A stretch of 64,000 nucleotides of DNA, taken from the NCBI RefSeq assembly GCF_009733595.1, contig NZ_WOFH01000014.1:186001-250000 (forward strand), given 5' to 3'. How positions within the stretch are numbered: the stretch's first letter is position 1; the number at the start of each line of letters is the position of its first letter. This DNA is from Actinomadura litoris (GTDB lineage Bacteria > Actinomycetota > Actinomycetes > Streptosporangiales > Streptosporangiaceae). Both the position numbers and the translations under genes were made by a program. This document shows positions 30,321-37,856 of the stretch, piece by piece. The notes under the pieces are model-generated. The model was not told where the DNA came from, did not search any database, and saw only the letters and a list, made by a program, of their open reading frames with translations.

Positions 30321-30841
30321 AGCAGCTCCAGTTGTCCGGTGGGGTGCGCGGTGGCGCGCTTGGGCTTCTTGGGCTCGGCCGCGCGGCGGAGGGACGGTCG
30401 GGGGGCGGGTCGTGCGGCGGGTGCGGGGATCCCGGCGTCCCGCCGCGCGACCTGGACGGCGATCCGCTCCGCACGCCGCTCGGCATACGGCTGCGCGCGA
30501 ACCTGGCGGAGGATCATCTCGGCAGCGCGCCACGGGTCGGCCTCACGGCGACAATCCGCACACCGGCCGACGACGTTCTCGTGATGGCAGAGCTGCACAC
30601 CGTCCGGCTCCGTCATCGCGCGGGCGTTGTGGTTGTTGACCCTGGCCTGGATAGACGCGGGCCGCTCCTCCGGGATCCGGAACGGGTTGTCAGCCTCCTG
30701 CGCACGGGCCATCGCGTCACGAAGCTGAGCCGTGGTCATCCCCTTGCGGCACTCGGGCCCAATCCGGAACGCACGGGATGCCGGGTCGGTGAGCGGCTTT
30801 CCGCATTCGGTGCAGGTGGGGTCGACCACGCGGATGCTCAT
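30317..30841 (-). CDS. DUF6011-type zinc-finger protein
   Basis: The 174-residue product begins with CTECGKPLTDPASRAFRIGPEC, the DUF6011 short zinc motif, has a second CHHENVVGRCADCRRE pair at about 85-100, and ends in an Arg/Pro/Ala-rich tail. DUF6011 proteins are widespread in actinobacterial phages, where they probably bind host or phage proteins. It sits next to the alpha-CTD-like gene in one operon (ATGA overlap). Confidence 0.7.
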   Translation of the reverse strand: MSIRVVDPTCTECGKPLTDPASRAFRIGPECRKGMTTAQLRDAMARAQEADNPFRIPEERPASIQARVNNHNARAMTEPDGVQLCHHENVVGRCADCRREADPWRAAEMILRQVRAQPYAERRAERIAVQVARRDAGIPAPAARPAPRPSLRRAAEPKKPKRATAHPTGQLELL

Positions 30842-31071
30842 GCCGGGCCCGCGCCGTTCTTGAGCGCCAGGCCGTGCTGGATGAGGGCGGTGTGCACGTC
30901 ATCCAGCGACTTGGTCCCGAAGTTGCGGATGTCGAGCAGATCGAACGCATCGCACGCCGCGAGGTCGCCGATGGTGCGGATCCCCTCACGCATCAGCGCG
31001 TTGTAGGCGCGGGGCGACAGGTTCAGCAACGCGATCGGGTCGCCCGGCTGGAGGGTGCGGGTGGTGGCCAT
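30838..31071 (-). CDS. Stand-alone RNA polymerase alpha-CTD-like protein
   Basis: The 77-residue protein is essentially the C-terminal domain of RpoA: LLNLSPRAYNALMREGIRTI, then GDLAACDAFDLLDIRNFGTKSL. The DNA-contact residues of E. coli alpha-CTD (R265, N268, G296, K298, S299) have counterparts in PRAYNALM and NFGTKS. Host alpha-CTD binds UP elements and activators; a phage copy without the NTD could act as a decoy at promoters, or recruit transcription factors to phage promoters. It is not fused to other domains and sits in a row of small early genes. Confidence 0.8.
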   Translation of the reverse strand: MATTRTLQPGDPIALLNLSPRAYNALMREGIRTIGDLAACDAFDLLDIRNFGTKSLDDVHTALIQHGLALKNGAGPA

Positions 31072-31075
31072 GGGG

Positions 31076-31270
31076 TCACTTCCTGGTGGTGGGGTGGTGA
31101 GCAGCGGTGATGCGGTGCCGGTCGGCGCGGACCTGCATGAGGCGGACCGCCCACACCGCGGTGACGGTCCGGCCGTAGTGGCGGACCTCGGAGGCGCCGC
31201 AGCAGCAGGACCAGGACACGGCCCGCACCTCCGGGAGATGGCCCGTGCTGACCAGGTGGCTGACGCTCAT
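31076..31270 (-). CDS. 64-residue cysteine-containing hypothetical protein
   Basis: The ATG at 31270 lies in an ATGA overlap. The product MSVSHLVSTGHLPEVRAVSW leads into SCCCGASEVRHYGRTVTAVW and ends with a basic tail. The CCC cluster suggests metal binding. No family was recognised. Confidence 0.45.
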   Translation of the reverse strand: MSVSHLVSTGHLPEVRAVSWSCCCGASEVRHYGRTVTAVWAVRLMQVRADRHRITAAHHPTTRK

Positions 31271-31605
31271 GACATCGAGAGCTCCTCGTCCCAGGCAGCG
31301 AAGAAGTCGAGCTGGACGGCCTCGGACGGCACGACGCGGCAGTCGCAGGCGCACCGCCAAGCGCACGGCCGGCCGACCCGCCACACCCGCGCGTCGCTCG
31401 ACGGCGCAGGCGAGACCACCGAGCCCTTGCTGTTGGTGACCCACCCCGCCGGGAACACGGCGGGCTCGCCGGCGCGGCACCGGTCGTGGTCGCCGTGCAC
31501 GCAGTTCGAGCACGGCCCCCACTCGCAGGGGCAGGTCGCGATGGGCGCGCGGAGGGCGGGAGGGAGGACGTTGGCGCGGATCCACGCGGCGGCTTCCGGT
31601 GTCAT
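31267..31605 (-). CDS. DUF6248-type Cys-rich protein
   Basis: The 112-residue product (ATG at 31605) contains AAAWIRANVLPPALRAPI, CPCEWGPCSNCVHGDHDRC near 30-48 and CAWRCACDCR near 90, matching the layout of DUF6248. The family is annotated after natural-product contexts but also occurs in actinophages; a zinc- or cluster-binding small protein is likely. It is coupled to both neighbours by short overlaps. Confidence 0.6.
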   Translation of the reverse strand: MTPEAAAWIRANVLPPALRAPIATCPCEWGPCSNCVHGDHDRCRAGEPAVFPAGWVTNSKGSVVSPAPSSDARVWRVGRPCAWRCACDCRVVPSEAVQLDFFAAWDEELSMS

Positions 31606-31829
31606 CAGGCCCCCCAGTCCGGGCAGTCCACCGCGCCGCATGGCGAGCCCAGCTGCTCGATGGCGCCGCACCAGGGGCAGTCCTCGTCGGAGGGGTCGGC
31701 GTCGCCGAGGTCCTTGCGGTCGGCGACGTCCAGGCCGCATACCGCCCGGTCGGGGTCGCAGCAGTAGACGTGGACGAAGTCGTGGTCGAGTCCGGGGCCG
31801 GTGGGGCGCGGCAGGGTCGCGGTGATCAC
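31605..31829 (-). CDS. 74-residue Cys-rich hypothetical protein
   Basis: The product contains HVYCCDPDRAVCGLDVADRK and CPWCGAIEQLGSPCGAVDC. The conserved-looking CC/C-C pattern suggests a single zinc site. It begins MITATLPRPTGPGLDHDFVH and is in the coupled operon of small zinc proteins. Function unknown. Confidence 0.55.
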   Translation of the reverse strand: MITATLPRPTGPGLDHDFVHVYCCDPDRAVCGLDVADRKDLGDADPSDEDCPWCGAIEQLGSPCGAVDCPDWGA

Positions 31830-32380
31830 GACGCCTCCTGGGTGGTCGTGGTGGTGCAGGTCCAGCAGGTGCCGTCGGGGTCAAGCGCGGTGCCGCAGGT
31901 CCCGCAGGTCGGTGCGTCGGCGGGGTGTCCGTCGTTGTCCGCGCGTGTCCGCCGGTGTCCGTGGTTGTCCGCGCGGGGTGGTGCGACGGGGTGGGCGGCG
32001 GCGTGCAGGACGAGGTCGGTGTACGGGGCGGTCGGGCCGAGCTGGGCGCGCGCGGCTTCGATGGAGGCGGCGCCGCAGTCGGGTAGGCGCTGAAGCCGGG
32101 TGACCGCAGCGTCGTATGCCGGGGACGTCTCAGCGGGCGCGAGACGGCCGCGCGTGCGCCGTGTGCGGAACTGGTCCGGGTTCAACCACTTCGCCCGCCT
32201 ACGGGGACCTGAGGGACGCACGGGGCCAATGGGGCGCGTGGGCTCAGGCCGATCCCGAAGCCACGCGAGATACGCGACGGGATCCTCCGGCAGATCCACC
32301 GGCGGCGGCTGCGTCGCCTCGGCCACCTCGCGGGCACTGCGCTCGACCGCCTCCGCCACCCACGGATCCGGCCGGTTCAT
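31826..32380 (-). CDS. 184-residue protein with C-terminal zinc ribbon
   Basis: The ATG at 32380 (MNRPDPWVAEAVERSAREVA) opens a helical N-terminal region; a Pro/Arg-rich linker follows, and a ribbon CGTCGTALDPDGTCWTC ends the protein. The gene overlaps the methyltransferase gene by four bases. The ribbon may target a protein or nucleic acid; no family was recognised. Confidence 0.5.
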   Translation of the reverse strand: MNRPDPWVAEAVERSAREVAEATQPPPVDLPEDPVAYLAWLRDRPEPTRPIGPVRPSGPRRRAKWLNPDQFRTRRTRGRLAPAETSPAYDAAVTRLQRLPDCGAASIEAARAQLGPTAPYTDLVLHAAAHPVAPPRADNHGHRRTRADNDGHPADAPTCGTCGTALDPDGTCWTCTTTTTQEAS

Positions 32381-33141
32381 GCCAACTCCAGCGGCGCCTG
32401 CGCGAGACGCCGGGCAGCGGCCTCGACATAGGGCTCGTGCCACTCAACGCCGATGGCGCGACGGCCGATGAGCCGGGCGGCATCCAGCGTCGAGCCGCTC
32501 CCCGCGAACGGATCGACCACCAGGCCACCGGGCGGGCACCCGTACTCGATCAGCGGGCGCAGGATGCCGACCGGCTTTTCCGTGGGGTGGATGGCAAAGC
32601 CGCGCAAGTTCTTGCACGCGATGACGCTGGTCATGTATCGGGTTCCGTCGTCCACCCACGTTCCGGTGCCGTAGACGCCCAGATGCTCCGCGCGGGGTCC
32701 TCGCTTGGCAACCTTTTCGCCGGGCTGTGTGTGGGACCGGGCACCACCGGGCGGGACGTGACGCGGCGTCGCATGGTGCACACCGCGCCACTCGCCGCGA
32801 TACCAGTGGGTGGCGATCTCGTGGACGCGCTTGAAGCGGTCTGTGGCCGGACTGCTCCCGGCGGTCTTCTCCCACACCACGTCCTGGCTGAGCTGCCAGT
32901 CGGCGAACTCATCGCGGCGGTGAAGGAGCATCCGCATGCTGCCGAAGCACCACATGCTGCTGCTCGCGGTCGCGGCGAGGGCGGGCCAGCCGTCCGGCCA
33001 CCGGTCCCATGCCAGGCTCGTTTCCGCGTAGGGCGGATCGGCGACGATCAGGTCGGCGGTGATGCCGAGGGCGGGCAGCACCTCGCGCATGTCGCCGAGG
33101 TAGAGCTGGACGTGGTCGTCCTCGTAGTACGGGTGCGTCAC
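32377..33141 (-). CDS. N6-adenine/N4-cytosine DNA methyltransferase
   Basis: The 254-residue enzyme (GTG start at 33141) carries motif IV DPPY at 35-38 and motif I FAGSGST at about 212-218, so the catalytic region comes before the SAM-binding one (beta-class order, as in N6_N4 methyltransferases). The short target-recognition part lies between. No cognate restriction endonuclease is adjacent, so it is an orphan methylase, perhaps protecting the element against host restriction or regulating its genes. It overlaps both neighbours by four bases. Confidence 0.88.
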   Translation of the reverse strand: MTHPYYEDDHVQLYLGDMREVLPALGITADLIVADPPYAETSLAWDRWPDGWPALAATASSSMWCFGSMRMLLHRRDEFADWQLSQDVVWEKTAGSSPATDRFKRVHEIATHWYRGEWRGVHHATPRHVPPGGARSHTQPGEKVAKRGPRAEHLGVYGTGTWVDDGTRYMTSVIACKNLRGFAIHPTEKPVGILRPLIEYGCPPGGLVVDPFAGSGSTLDAARLIGRRAIGVEWHEPYVEAAARRLAQAPLELA

Positions 33142-33533
33142 GGCCGCCTCCCGGTCTCGCCTCCGCGAGCGATCTCCAGCAGGACATCGGCGTGGCACGG
33201 CTGATCCAGGCGACACCAGCAGGCCAAGTCCTTGCCCGCCAGCTCGCGGCGGATGGCGGCCCGCAACTCCGGGGTGAGCTCCCGCTTGAAGGCATGCACG
33301 GCCCAGTACGGCGCGCCCGTGTTCGGGATGCGGGTGAACCGCTCGAACCGGCCGAGGCTGGCGTGACGGGTCTCGTGGATGACGTCGGCGGCCTCGCCCC
33401 ACGGGTAGTGGTTGTCGCGGACGGGGACGATCCGCCAGGGGTTGGCCCACTTGGTCGGGCGGCCGACGTACACGACGCCTTGGGGCATGCGCCAGCCCGC
33501 GACACGGCGCCTCTGGATCCGGACGGGGCTCAT
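33138..33533 (-). CDS. DUF4326 protein
   Basis: The 131-residue product has the DUF4326 signature VVYVGRPTKWANPWRI near 20-35 and ends LAGKDLACWCRLDQPCHADVL, with a conserved C-W-C pair. DUF4326 proteins are found in phages, where a role in nucleic acid or nucleotide modification has been suggested. It is flanked by the methyltransferase and a zinc/coiled-coil protein, with four-base overlaps. Confidence 0.85.
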   Translation of the reverse strand: MSPVRIQRRRVAGWRMPQGVVYVGRPTKWANPWRIVPVRDNHYPWGEAADVIHETRHASLGRFERFTRIPNTGAPYWAVHAFKRELTPELRAAIRRELAGKDLACWCRLDQPCHADVLLEIARGGETGRRP

Positions 33534-33847
33534 GACTCCCCGCCGTCCTTGGAGAGGACCGCCCGTGTCTCGGCGAGATGGACTGCGAGCCGGTCGGGGT
33601 CGTTCAGCAGGCTCGTCAGCTCATCCCGCCTGGCCCGGAGATGCATCACCTCAGCGAGGAGCGTGGGCACGTCCTTCGGCCCCGGCGTCTCCCACTCGCA
33701 CGTGTGGTCGCCCTTCTGCTGGACGTCGCGGTGCATGTCGTAGTGGCCGGGGCTGCGGTCGCAGTTGTGGTGGCCGTGGGCGAGGCAGGGGACGCCGCAG
33801 CGGGGGCGGACGGTGTGGCCGCCGGGCGGGTTCGGCAGGTCAGGCAT
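33530..33847 (-). CDS. Zinc motif plus coiled-coil hypothetical protein
   Basis: The 105-residue protein starts with CGVPCLAHGHHNCDRSPGHY, a compact Cys/His metal site, and the C-terminal half (VPTLLAEVMHLRARRDELTS) is a leucine-rich coiled coil. It probably dimerises and binds zinc. It overlaps its neighbours by 4 and 8 bases. Function unknown. Confidence 0.55.
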   Translation of the reverse strand: MPDLPNPPGGHTVRPRCGVPCLAHGHHNCDRSPGHYDMHRDVQQKGDHTCEWETPGPKDVPTLLAEVMHLRARRDELTSLLNDPDRLAVHLAETRAVLSKDGGES

Positions 33848-34067
33848 GGGTGGCCTCCTCGGCCGGGGCGGTGTGGTTGATCGCGCGGGCGACGGCGAGG
33901 GGCTGCGCGGCGAGGTGCTCGTGCCAGGTCTGGTGCGCGGCGTTGAGGCGGTCGGCGGCCTGCTCCAGCCACACCGCGAGCGGCTCGGCGAGCGCCGGTG
34001 CGACGTGCTTCTGGTCCGGCTCGCGCAGCACCCGGGCGGCGGCGCGCAACTCCTCCTGCGGCGTCAT
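33840..34067 (-). CDS. 75-residue helical hypothetical protein
   Basis: The ATG at 34067 yields MTPQEELRAAARVLREPDQK and two further helices (ALAEPLAVWLEQAADRLNAA). It is alanine-rich, lacks cysteines and ends in an acidic tail (APAEEATHA). It overlaps both neighbours. No family was recognised. Confidence 0.5.
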   Translation of the reverse strand: MTPQEELRAAARVLREPDQKHVAPALAEPLAVWLEQAADRLNAAHQTWHEHLAAQPLAVARAINHTAPAEEATHA

Positions 34068-34537
34068 GCGACACGCTCCCCAAGCTGGGCACGGACAGCG
34101 GCGTCCACATGGCTCGGAAGCCGCCACAACCCCAGCGCGCCCTTACACGGAACCGGCGACGGGATCGGCCGAACGTCGGCCAGCCGGAAATGGCGCTGGC
34201 CCGGCATCGCCCACGGCCCACACCCACACACCAGCTCCGTCGCACCGGCCGACTCCGAGCACACGGCGGCCAAGCGAGCGACCGCGAGGATCACCGAACG
34301 CGCCCGGGACCTCTGCATCACGACGTCGACGGGGGTGCCGGTGATCTCCGCGACTCGTTCCACGGCGTACTGGGTGGCCGTAGCGGCGCCGGCGTGGATG
34401 GCGACCCAGCCGCAGTAGGTGGGGGCGTAGCGCCAGGCGCGGTTCTCGATGCGCTTTTCGTTGGAGGCGATGGCGTTGGCCCAGGGCTGGTGGATCGTGA
34501 GTCCGCGTAGCTCGTCGGGGGGCGTCAGCTCAGGCAC
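34064..34537 (-). CDS. ASCH-domain protein
   Basis: The GTG at 34537 gives 157 residues with the ASCH pattern: LTIHQPWANAIASNEKRIEN near the N-terminus, then WVAIHAGA, and a C-terminal LADVRPIPSPVPCKGALGLW. ASCH domains bind RNA or act on modified nucleosides. A role in phage nucleotide metabolism or RNA regulation fits the neighbours (methyltransferase, DUF4326). It overlaps the next gene in transcript order. Confidence 0.8.
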   Translation of the reverse strand: MPELTPPDELRGLTIHQPWANAIASNEKRIENRAWRYAPTYCGWVAIHAGAATATQYAVERVAEITGTPVDVVMQRSRARSVILAVARLAAVCSESAGATELVCGCGPWAMPGQRHFRLADVRPIPSPVPCKGALGLWRLPSHVDAAVRAQLGERVA

Positions 34538-35000
34538 CGGCGGCCTCCCGCGCGTCCAGCCACCGCACGACGGTCGCCCCGCCATGCAGATGCACCCGCT
34601 CGATCGACTCCAGCCCCCGATCCCAAAACACGATCGAGGGATGCTCACCGCGCCACCGGACCGACGCGGTCCCGTCCGGCCAGAGCACGCCGTCCGCGAC
34701 GAGGCCGGCGCCGGAGACGCCGGTGACGTCCCGGTGGCGGACGAGCTGGAACCGGCGGGGCTCGCCGCTCGCGTCCTCCGTGGCGAGCTGGGCGAGCGTA
34801 CGAGCGGCGCGGGCGTGGGCCCGCTGCTCGATCTCGGGCGCGACCACGTTCAACACCTGGGCGGCGAGGCGCCGGTAGTGGTCGGCGGTCGTCCGGTGGA
34901 GTTTGCCCCAGGTCTGGGTGACGCCGTCGCTGTCGCAGATCGCGGCGGCGGCCAGCTCGACCAGGTCGAGGGCGTCGTCGGCGGGCGTCTGCTCAGCCAC
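34530..35000 (-). CDS. 156-residue hypothetical protein
   Basis: A GTG at 35000 overlaps the coiled-coil gene by eight bases. The N-terminal half is helical (ALDLVELAAAAICDSDGVTQ, HYRRLAAQVLNVVAPEIEQR), while the C-terminal half is beta-rich (GVLWPDGTASVRWRGEHPSI, ESIERVHLHGGATVVRWLD) like a small binding barrel. No family was recognised. Confidence 0.5.
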   Translation of the reverse strand: MAEQTPADDALDLVELAAAAICDSDGVTQTWGKLHRTTADHYRRLAAQVLNVVAPEIEQRAHARAARTLAQLATEDASGEPRRFQLVRHRDVTGVSGAGLVADGVLWPDGTASVRWRGEHPSIVFWDRGLESIERVHLHGGATVVRWLDAREAAGA

Positions 35001-36213
35001 GGGACACCTCCGCCCCCTCCACAGCGGGGCGTGCGGCGGCGACCAGATCCCACGGGATCCCCTGCTCTCCCGCAGACGTCACCAAGCGCAGCTCGCGGGC
35101 GTCCCTGTCGCACCGGACCAGCAGGCCAGTGACGGATTCGTCGGCCATGGTCAGCACCTCGACGCGGTGACCGACCAGCGCCAGGTACGGGATGCAGGGG
35201 CTGTCGACCGGCTCATCCGCCTCCGCCCCGTCGAGGGCGCGGACGGCTTCGGTCACGGCCTCGCGGACACCATGCGCATCAGCCGCAGGCGCACGCCCCG
35301 TAGGCATCCCTGCGTGGTGGAGAGCGTCCACGAGCATGTAGGCGTGCGACCCAGCGGCAGCGATATCGAGCTGGTCCGGCTCCTTGCCGCGTTCGAGGCA
35401 CCAGTAGGCGATGAGCGCGGCCTCGATGACGGCGTGGAGACGGTCGCCGTTCACCTGCTCGGCGAGCCGGCCCCGGTGGGCCTCGACCTTCTTCAGCTCG
35501 CGGCGCTGCTCGCCCATGTCGACTTGGAGTTGCGCGTGATCGGCGGCGGCACGATCGAGGGCCTGTCGGTCAGCGGCCGCTTCTTCGCGGAGCCGCTCCA
35601 CCTCGGTCTCGGCGTCCGTGAGCGCGGAAGTGACGGCGTTGATGCCGTCCGCCAGGCAGCCCGCCACCTCCATCGCGGCGCGCCCCTGGTCGGTGAGCGC
35701 GTCGTACGCGGCGGCGCGGTCCTCGGCGAACCGGTCCGCCTCGGCGCGGGCGGCGTCGCGCTCGCGTTCGGCCCGCGCGGCGTCGGTGCGGTGCCGCCCG
35801 CCGAGCCGGTGCGCCTCGTCGCGCTCGGCGGCCACGACGGCCAGCAGGGCGCGGAGTTGCTCCTGCTCGGAGTGGACGACTTTCAGCGCAGCAGTAGCGA
35901 TCTCGTCCACCGACGTCCGGAGGATCATCGTGCCGCCGATCGCGCTCGCGAGCTGGCGGTGCATCTCCTCGTCGGTCTGTGGCGGGCCTTCGCCCTGGCC
36001 GACGGGCTCGACCACGACAGGCGCCCACTCGATCGGCAGGGTCGTGAAGTAGCTGCGCCCGTCCGGGTTGACGATGGCCACCTGGACGACGCGCGTGGTG
36101 TCGCTGTCGTGGCCCTCGATGCTGCCGCGCTCGATGCGGGCGCCCTTGATGGTGATGTCGGCGATGGTGCCCGGCTTGAGCTCGCTCGCCTTGGGTGTGG
36201 TCGGGTTGGTCAT
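34993..36213 (-). CDS. Long coiled-coil protein with beta N-terminal module
   Basis: The ATG at 36213 follows CAGGAGACCGAG. The 406-residue product has an N-terminal beta module (LKPGTIADITIKGARIERGS), similar to that of the protein at 41486, then a long heptad-rich coiled coil (about 110-270, including RAEADRFAEDRAAAYDALTD), and an alpha/beta C-terminal region (VGHRVEVLTMADESVTGLLV). It probably forms a dimer or rod. The gene immediately follows the initiator-like gene (17-base gap), so an accessory role in replication is possible. Confidence 0.6.
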   Translation of the reverse strand: MTNPTTPKASELKPGTIADITIKGARIERGSIEGHDSDTTRVVQVAIVNPDGRSYFTTLPIEWAPVVVEPVGQGEGPPQTDEEMHRQLASAIGGTMILRTSVDEIATAALKVVHSEQEQLRALLAVVAAERDEAHRLGGRHRTDAARAERERDAARAEADRFAEDRAAAYDALTDQGRAAMEVAGCLADGINAVTSALTDAETEVERLREEAAADRQALDRAAADHAQLQVDMGEQRRELKKVEAHRGRLAEQVNGDRLHAVIEAALIAYWCLERGKEPDQLDIAAAGSHAYMLVDALHHAGMPTGRAPAADAHGVREAVTEAVRALDGAEADEPVDSPCIPYLALVGHRVEVLTMADESVTGLLVRCDRDARELRLVTSAGEQGIPWDLVAAARPAVEGAEVSRG

Positions 36214-36230
36214 CTCGGTCTCCTGAGGGG

Positions 36231-37397
36231 TCAGCCGGTCTGGTCGGGGGCGACCGCGCGCTCCGCCGCCCACTTGCGCTTCAGGTCAGCGAGCAGCGGC
36301 GCGGCCGCGCGGTAGTCCTCGCCGGAGGTGGTGTCGTACAGCGGCGCGGCCTCGGCCGACTCGACATCCGCGTCGGGTTCGTCGGGTTCGTCCGGGACGG
36401 CGTGAATGAACAGCGGGGGCTGCGTCGCGGCCGAGTCGCTCGTGGCACCGCCGGGCAGGAAACGCAGTTCCGGGGGCGGCAACTCCTCGCCCGGCTCGGC
36501 GCCTGCGGCCTGTCCCTCAGTCCTGGTCTGGATCGCCCCGACGATGTCCGCGAGATGCCCGCGCTCGACCATCCGCTGGAGGTACGGGATCGGGTTCCGG
36601 ATCGGGTCGGCCGCCCGCGCCTTCGCTGCTTCCCATGCGTCGGCGGCCTCGGGGTCAGTCAGTCCGTAGTTCGACGAGAGCCAGCGGAGCGCCTCGCGCA
36701 CGCGCGCACGCGCGTAGACCGACTGATCTCCTTCACCTTCTCCACTAGGGGAACCACCGGCAGGTGGAACGGGACGGGACTGGGACGGGACTGGGACGGG
36801 AGGATTCGGGGGCGAATCGGGTACCCGATGAACGACCCGATCGGGTACCCGATAACCCTGCTGGTCAGACGAGGTATCGCTCGCATCGGGTTGAGAGTTA
36901 TCCACAGGCGAATCGGACATCGGGTTTGGAGCAACCCGATGCGAACCCGATGGCATACCCGATGAAGCACCCGATGCGCCGCGACCCCCGTTCCCGGGGC
37001 CACCCTTCTGGCAGTAGCGGCACGACGGATCGGTCTTCCCCTTCCCCTCATGCCACCGCCGGTGGTTCCCCAGCTCACCACCGGACGACATCTTCTTCCG
37101 GCCCGCGATCGCCTCGTCCCGGGTCGGGTTCCGGACCGTCCCGTCGGCATCGACAGCCCACTCGTGGAACTGATAGCCGCCCTGTGCCCGCTCCCAGAAC
37201 CCGGCCTTGACGAGTTCCTCTGCCAGCTCGACCTGGCCGCGAGACAGCGCCGGGATCATGTGCTCGGGGATGAACCCGTCGGTTAGCTGGTCGCTGGACC
37301 AGGATCCGGCCACGGTCCACAACCCCATTGCGGTGAGCGAAGCGGCCCACGTCTTTGAGTGGGAGTGGAGGTGATCGTCCACCTTGAACCAGGTCAC
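36231..37397 (-). CDS. Replication-initiator-like protein 2 with winged-helix N-terminus
   Basis: The 388-residue protein has a winged-helix N-terminal domain (MTWFKVDDHLHSHSKTWAAS, VELAEELVKAGFWERAQGGY) as in phage replisome organisers, an unordered Pro/Ser/Gly linker with a zinc-like CRYCQKG, and a small helical domain with SNYGLTDPEAAD and IPYLQRMVERGHLADIVG matching the initiator-like protein at 12632. The coding region includes a repeat cluster and a DnaA box (36816-36975). It is the first gene of the leftward train from 37397. Role as replication initiator is inferred from architecture and embedded iterons. Confidence 0.68.
   Translation of the reverse strand: MTWFKVDDHLHSHSKTWAASLTAMGLWTVAGSWSSDQLTDGFIPEHMIPALSRGQVELAEELVKAGFWERAQGGYQFHEWAVDADGTVRNPTRDEAIAGRKKMSSGGELGNHRRWHEGKGKTDPSCRYCQKGGPGNGGRGASGASSGMPSGSHRVAPNPMSDSPVDNSQPDASDTSSDQQGYRVPDRVVHRVPDSPPNPPVPVPSQSRPVPPAGGSPSGEGEGDQSVYARARVREALRWLSSNYGLTDPEAADAWEAAKARAADPIRNPIPYLQRMVERGHLADIVGAIQTRTEGQAAGAEPGEELPPPELRFLPGGATSDSAATQPPLFIHAVPDEPDEPDADVESAEAAPLYDTTSGEDYRAAAPLLADLKRKWAAERAVAPDQTG
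36816..36975. repeat. Eleven ACCCGAT iterons and a DnaA box, candidate replication origin
   Basis: ACCCGAT occurs at 36823, 36835, 36847, 36934, 36945, 36957 and 36969, and inverted (ATCGGGT) at 36816, 36840, 36885 and 36919. The last four direct copies are spaced 11-12 bases. TTATCCACA at 36898-36906 is a consensus DnaA box between the two clusters. The block codes the disordered middle of the initiator-like protein. Confidence 0.75.
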
Positions 37398-37434
37398 TCA
37401 GATTCTCTTTCTGGCGGTTGCCCTACACGGACCA

Positions 37435-37503
37435 GCGAAGCGATCTAGCTTCGCGAACCATCATAGCGAACTCACTTCACAAGTTCAGTTCGCGCAGTAA
37501 TAT
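37435..37503. promoter_or_regulatory. Divergent regulatory region with two inverted repeats and a promoter
   Basis: GCGAAGC...GCTTCGC (37435-37454) and GCGAACT...AGTTCGC (37466-37493) are operator-like inverted repeats. A promoter for the rightward gene fits TTCACA (37476) and TAATAT (37498-37503) with a 16-base spacer; the second inverted repeat covers its spacer. The ATG at 37510 is only six bases after the -10 box, so the transcript would be leaderless. Confidence 0.62.
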
Positions 37504-37509
37504 CGCTGC

Positions 37510-37797
37510 ATGGACTTGCGATGGCGGTGTGCGAACATGGACCCCATGGGTGAGATCCGGGACCGGCTGCTGAACGAGGTCGGCGACCTGGCCTTCCAGC
37601 TCATCGCCGCTGAAGCCGAGGTCGCCCGCATCCGCGAACGACTCCACGCGAAGATCCGAGAGGCTGGCGACCCAGCGCTCGGCAAGGACGAGAAGGCCGG
37701 CCCCTCGGCCATCTCCCGCGCGTCCCACCACCGCTACACGCGCGAGTACGTCGGCAACCTGCTCAAGAACGAGCCCCGGGCCCCCCGGCGGGCATGA
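37510..37797 (+). CDS. Small coiled protein, candidate regulator, leaderless start
   Basis: The 95-residue protein begins MDLRWRCANMDPMGEIRDRL and has a helix (NEVGDLAFQLIAAEAEVARI) and a C-terminal region (HHRYTREYVGNLLKNEPRAP) that can form an HTH-like unit. Nothing decides its family. It is transcribed away from the replication operon, and its promoter overlaps inverted repeats, so it may be a repressor of the early operon. An internal ATG (MDPM) is an alternative start. Confidence 0.5.
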   Translation: MDLRWRCANMDPMGEIRDRLLNEVGDLAFQLIAAEAEVARIRERLHAKIREAGDPALGKDEKAGPSAISRASHHRYTREYVGNLLKNEPRAPRRA

Positions 37798-37856
37798 CAC
37801 CCCGGCCGGGCGCCCGCTCGCCCCCGGCCGCTTCCCCCGCCGCCCCGTAGCGCGCC

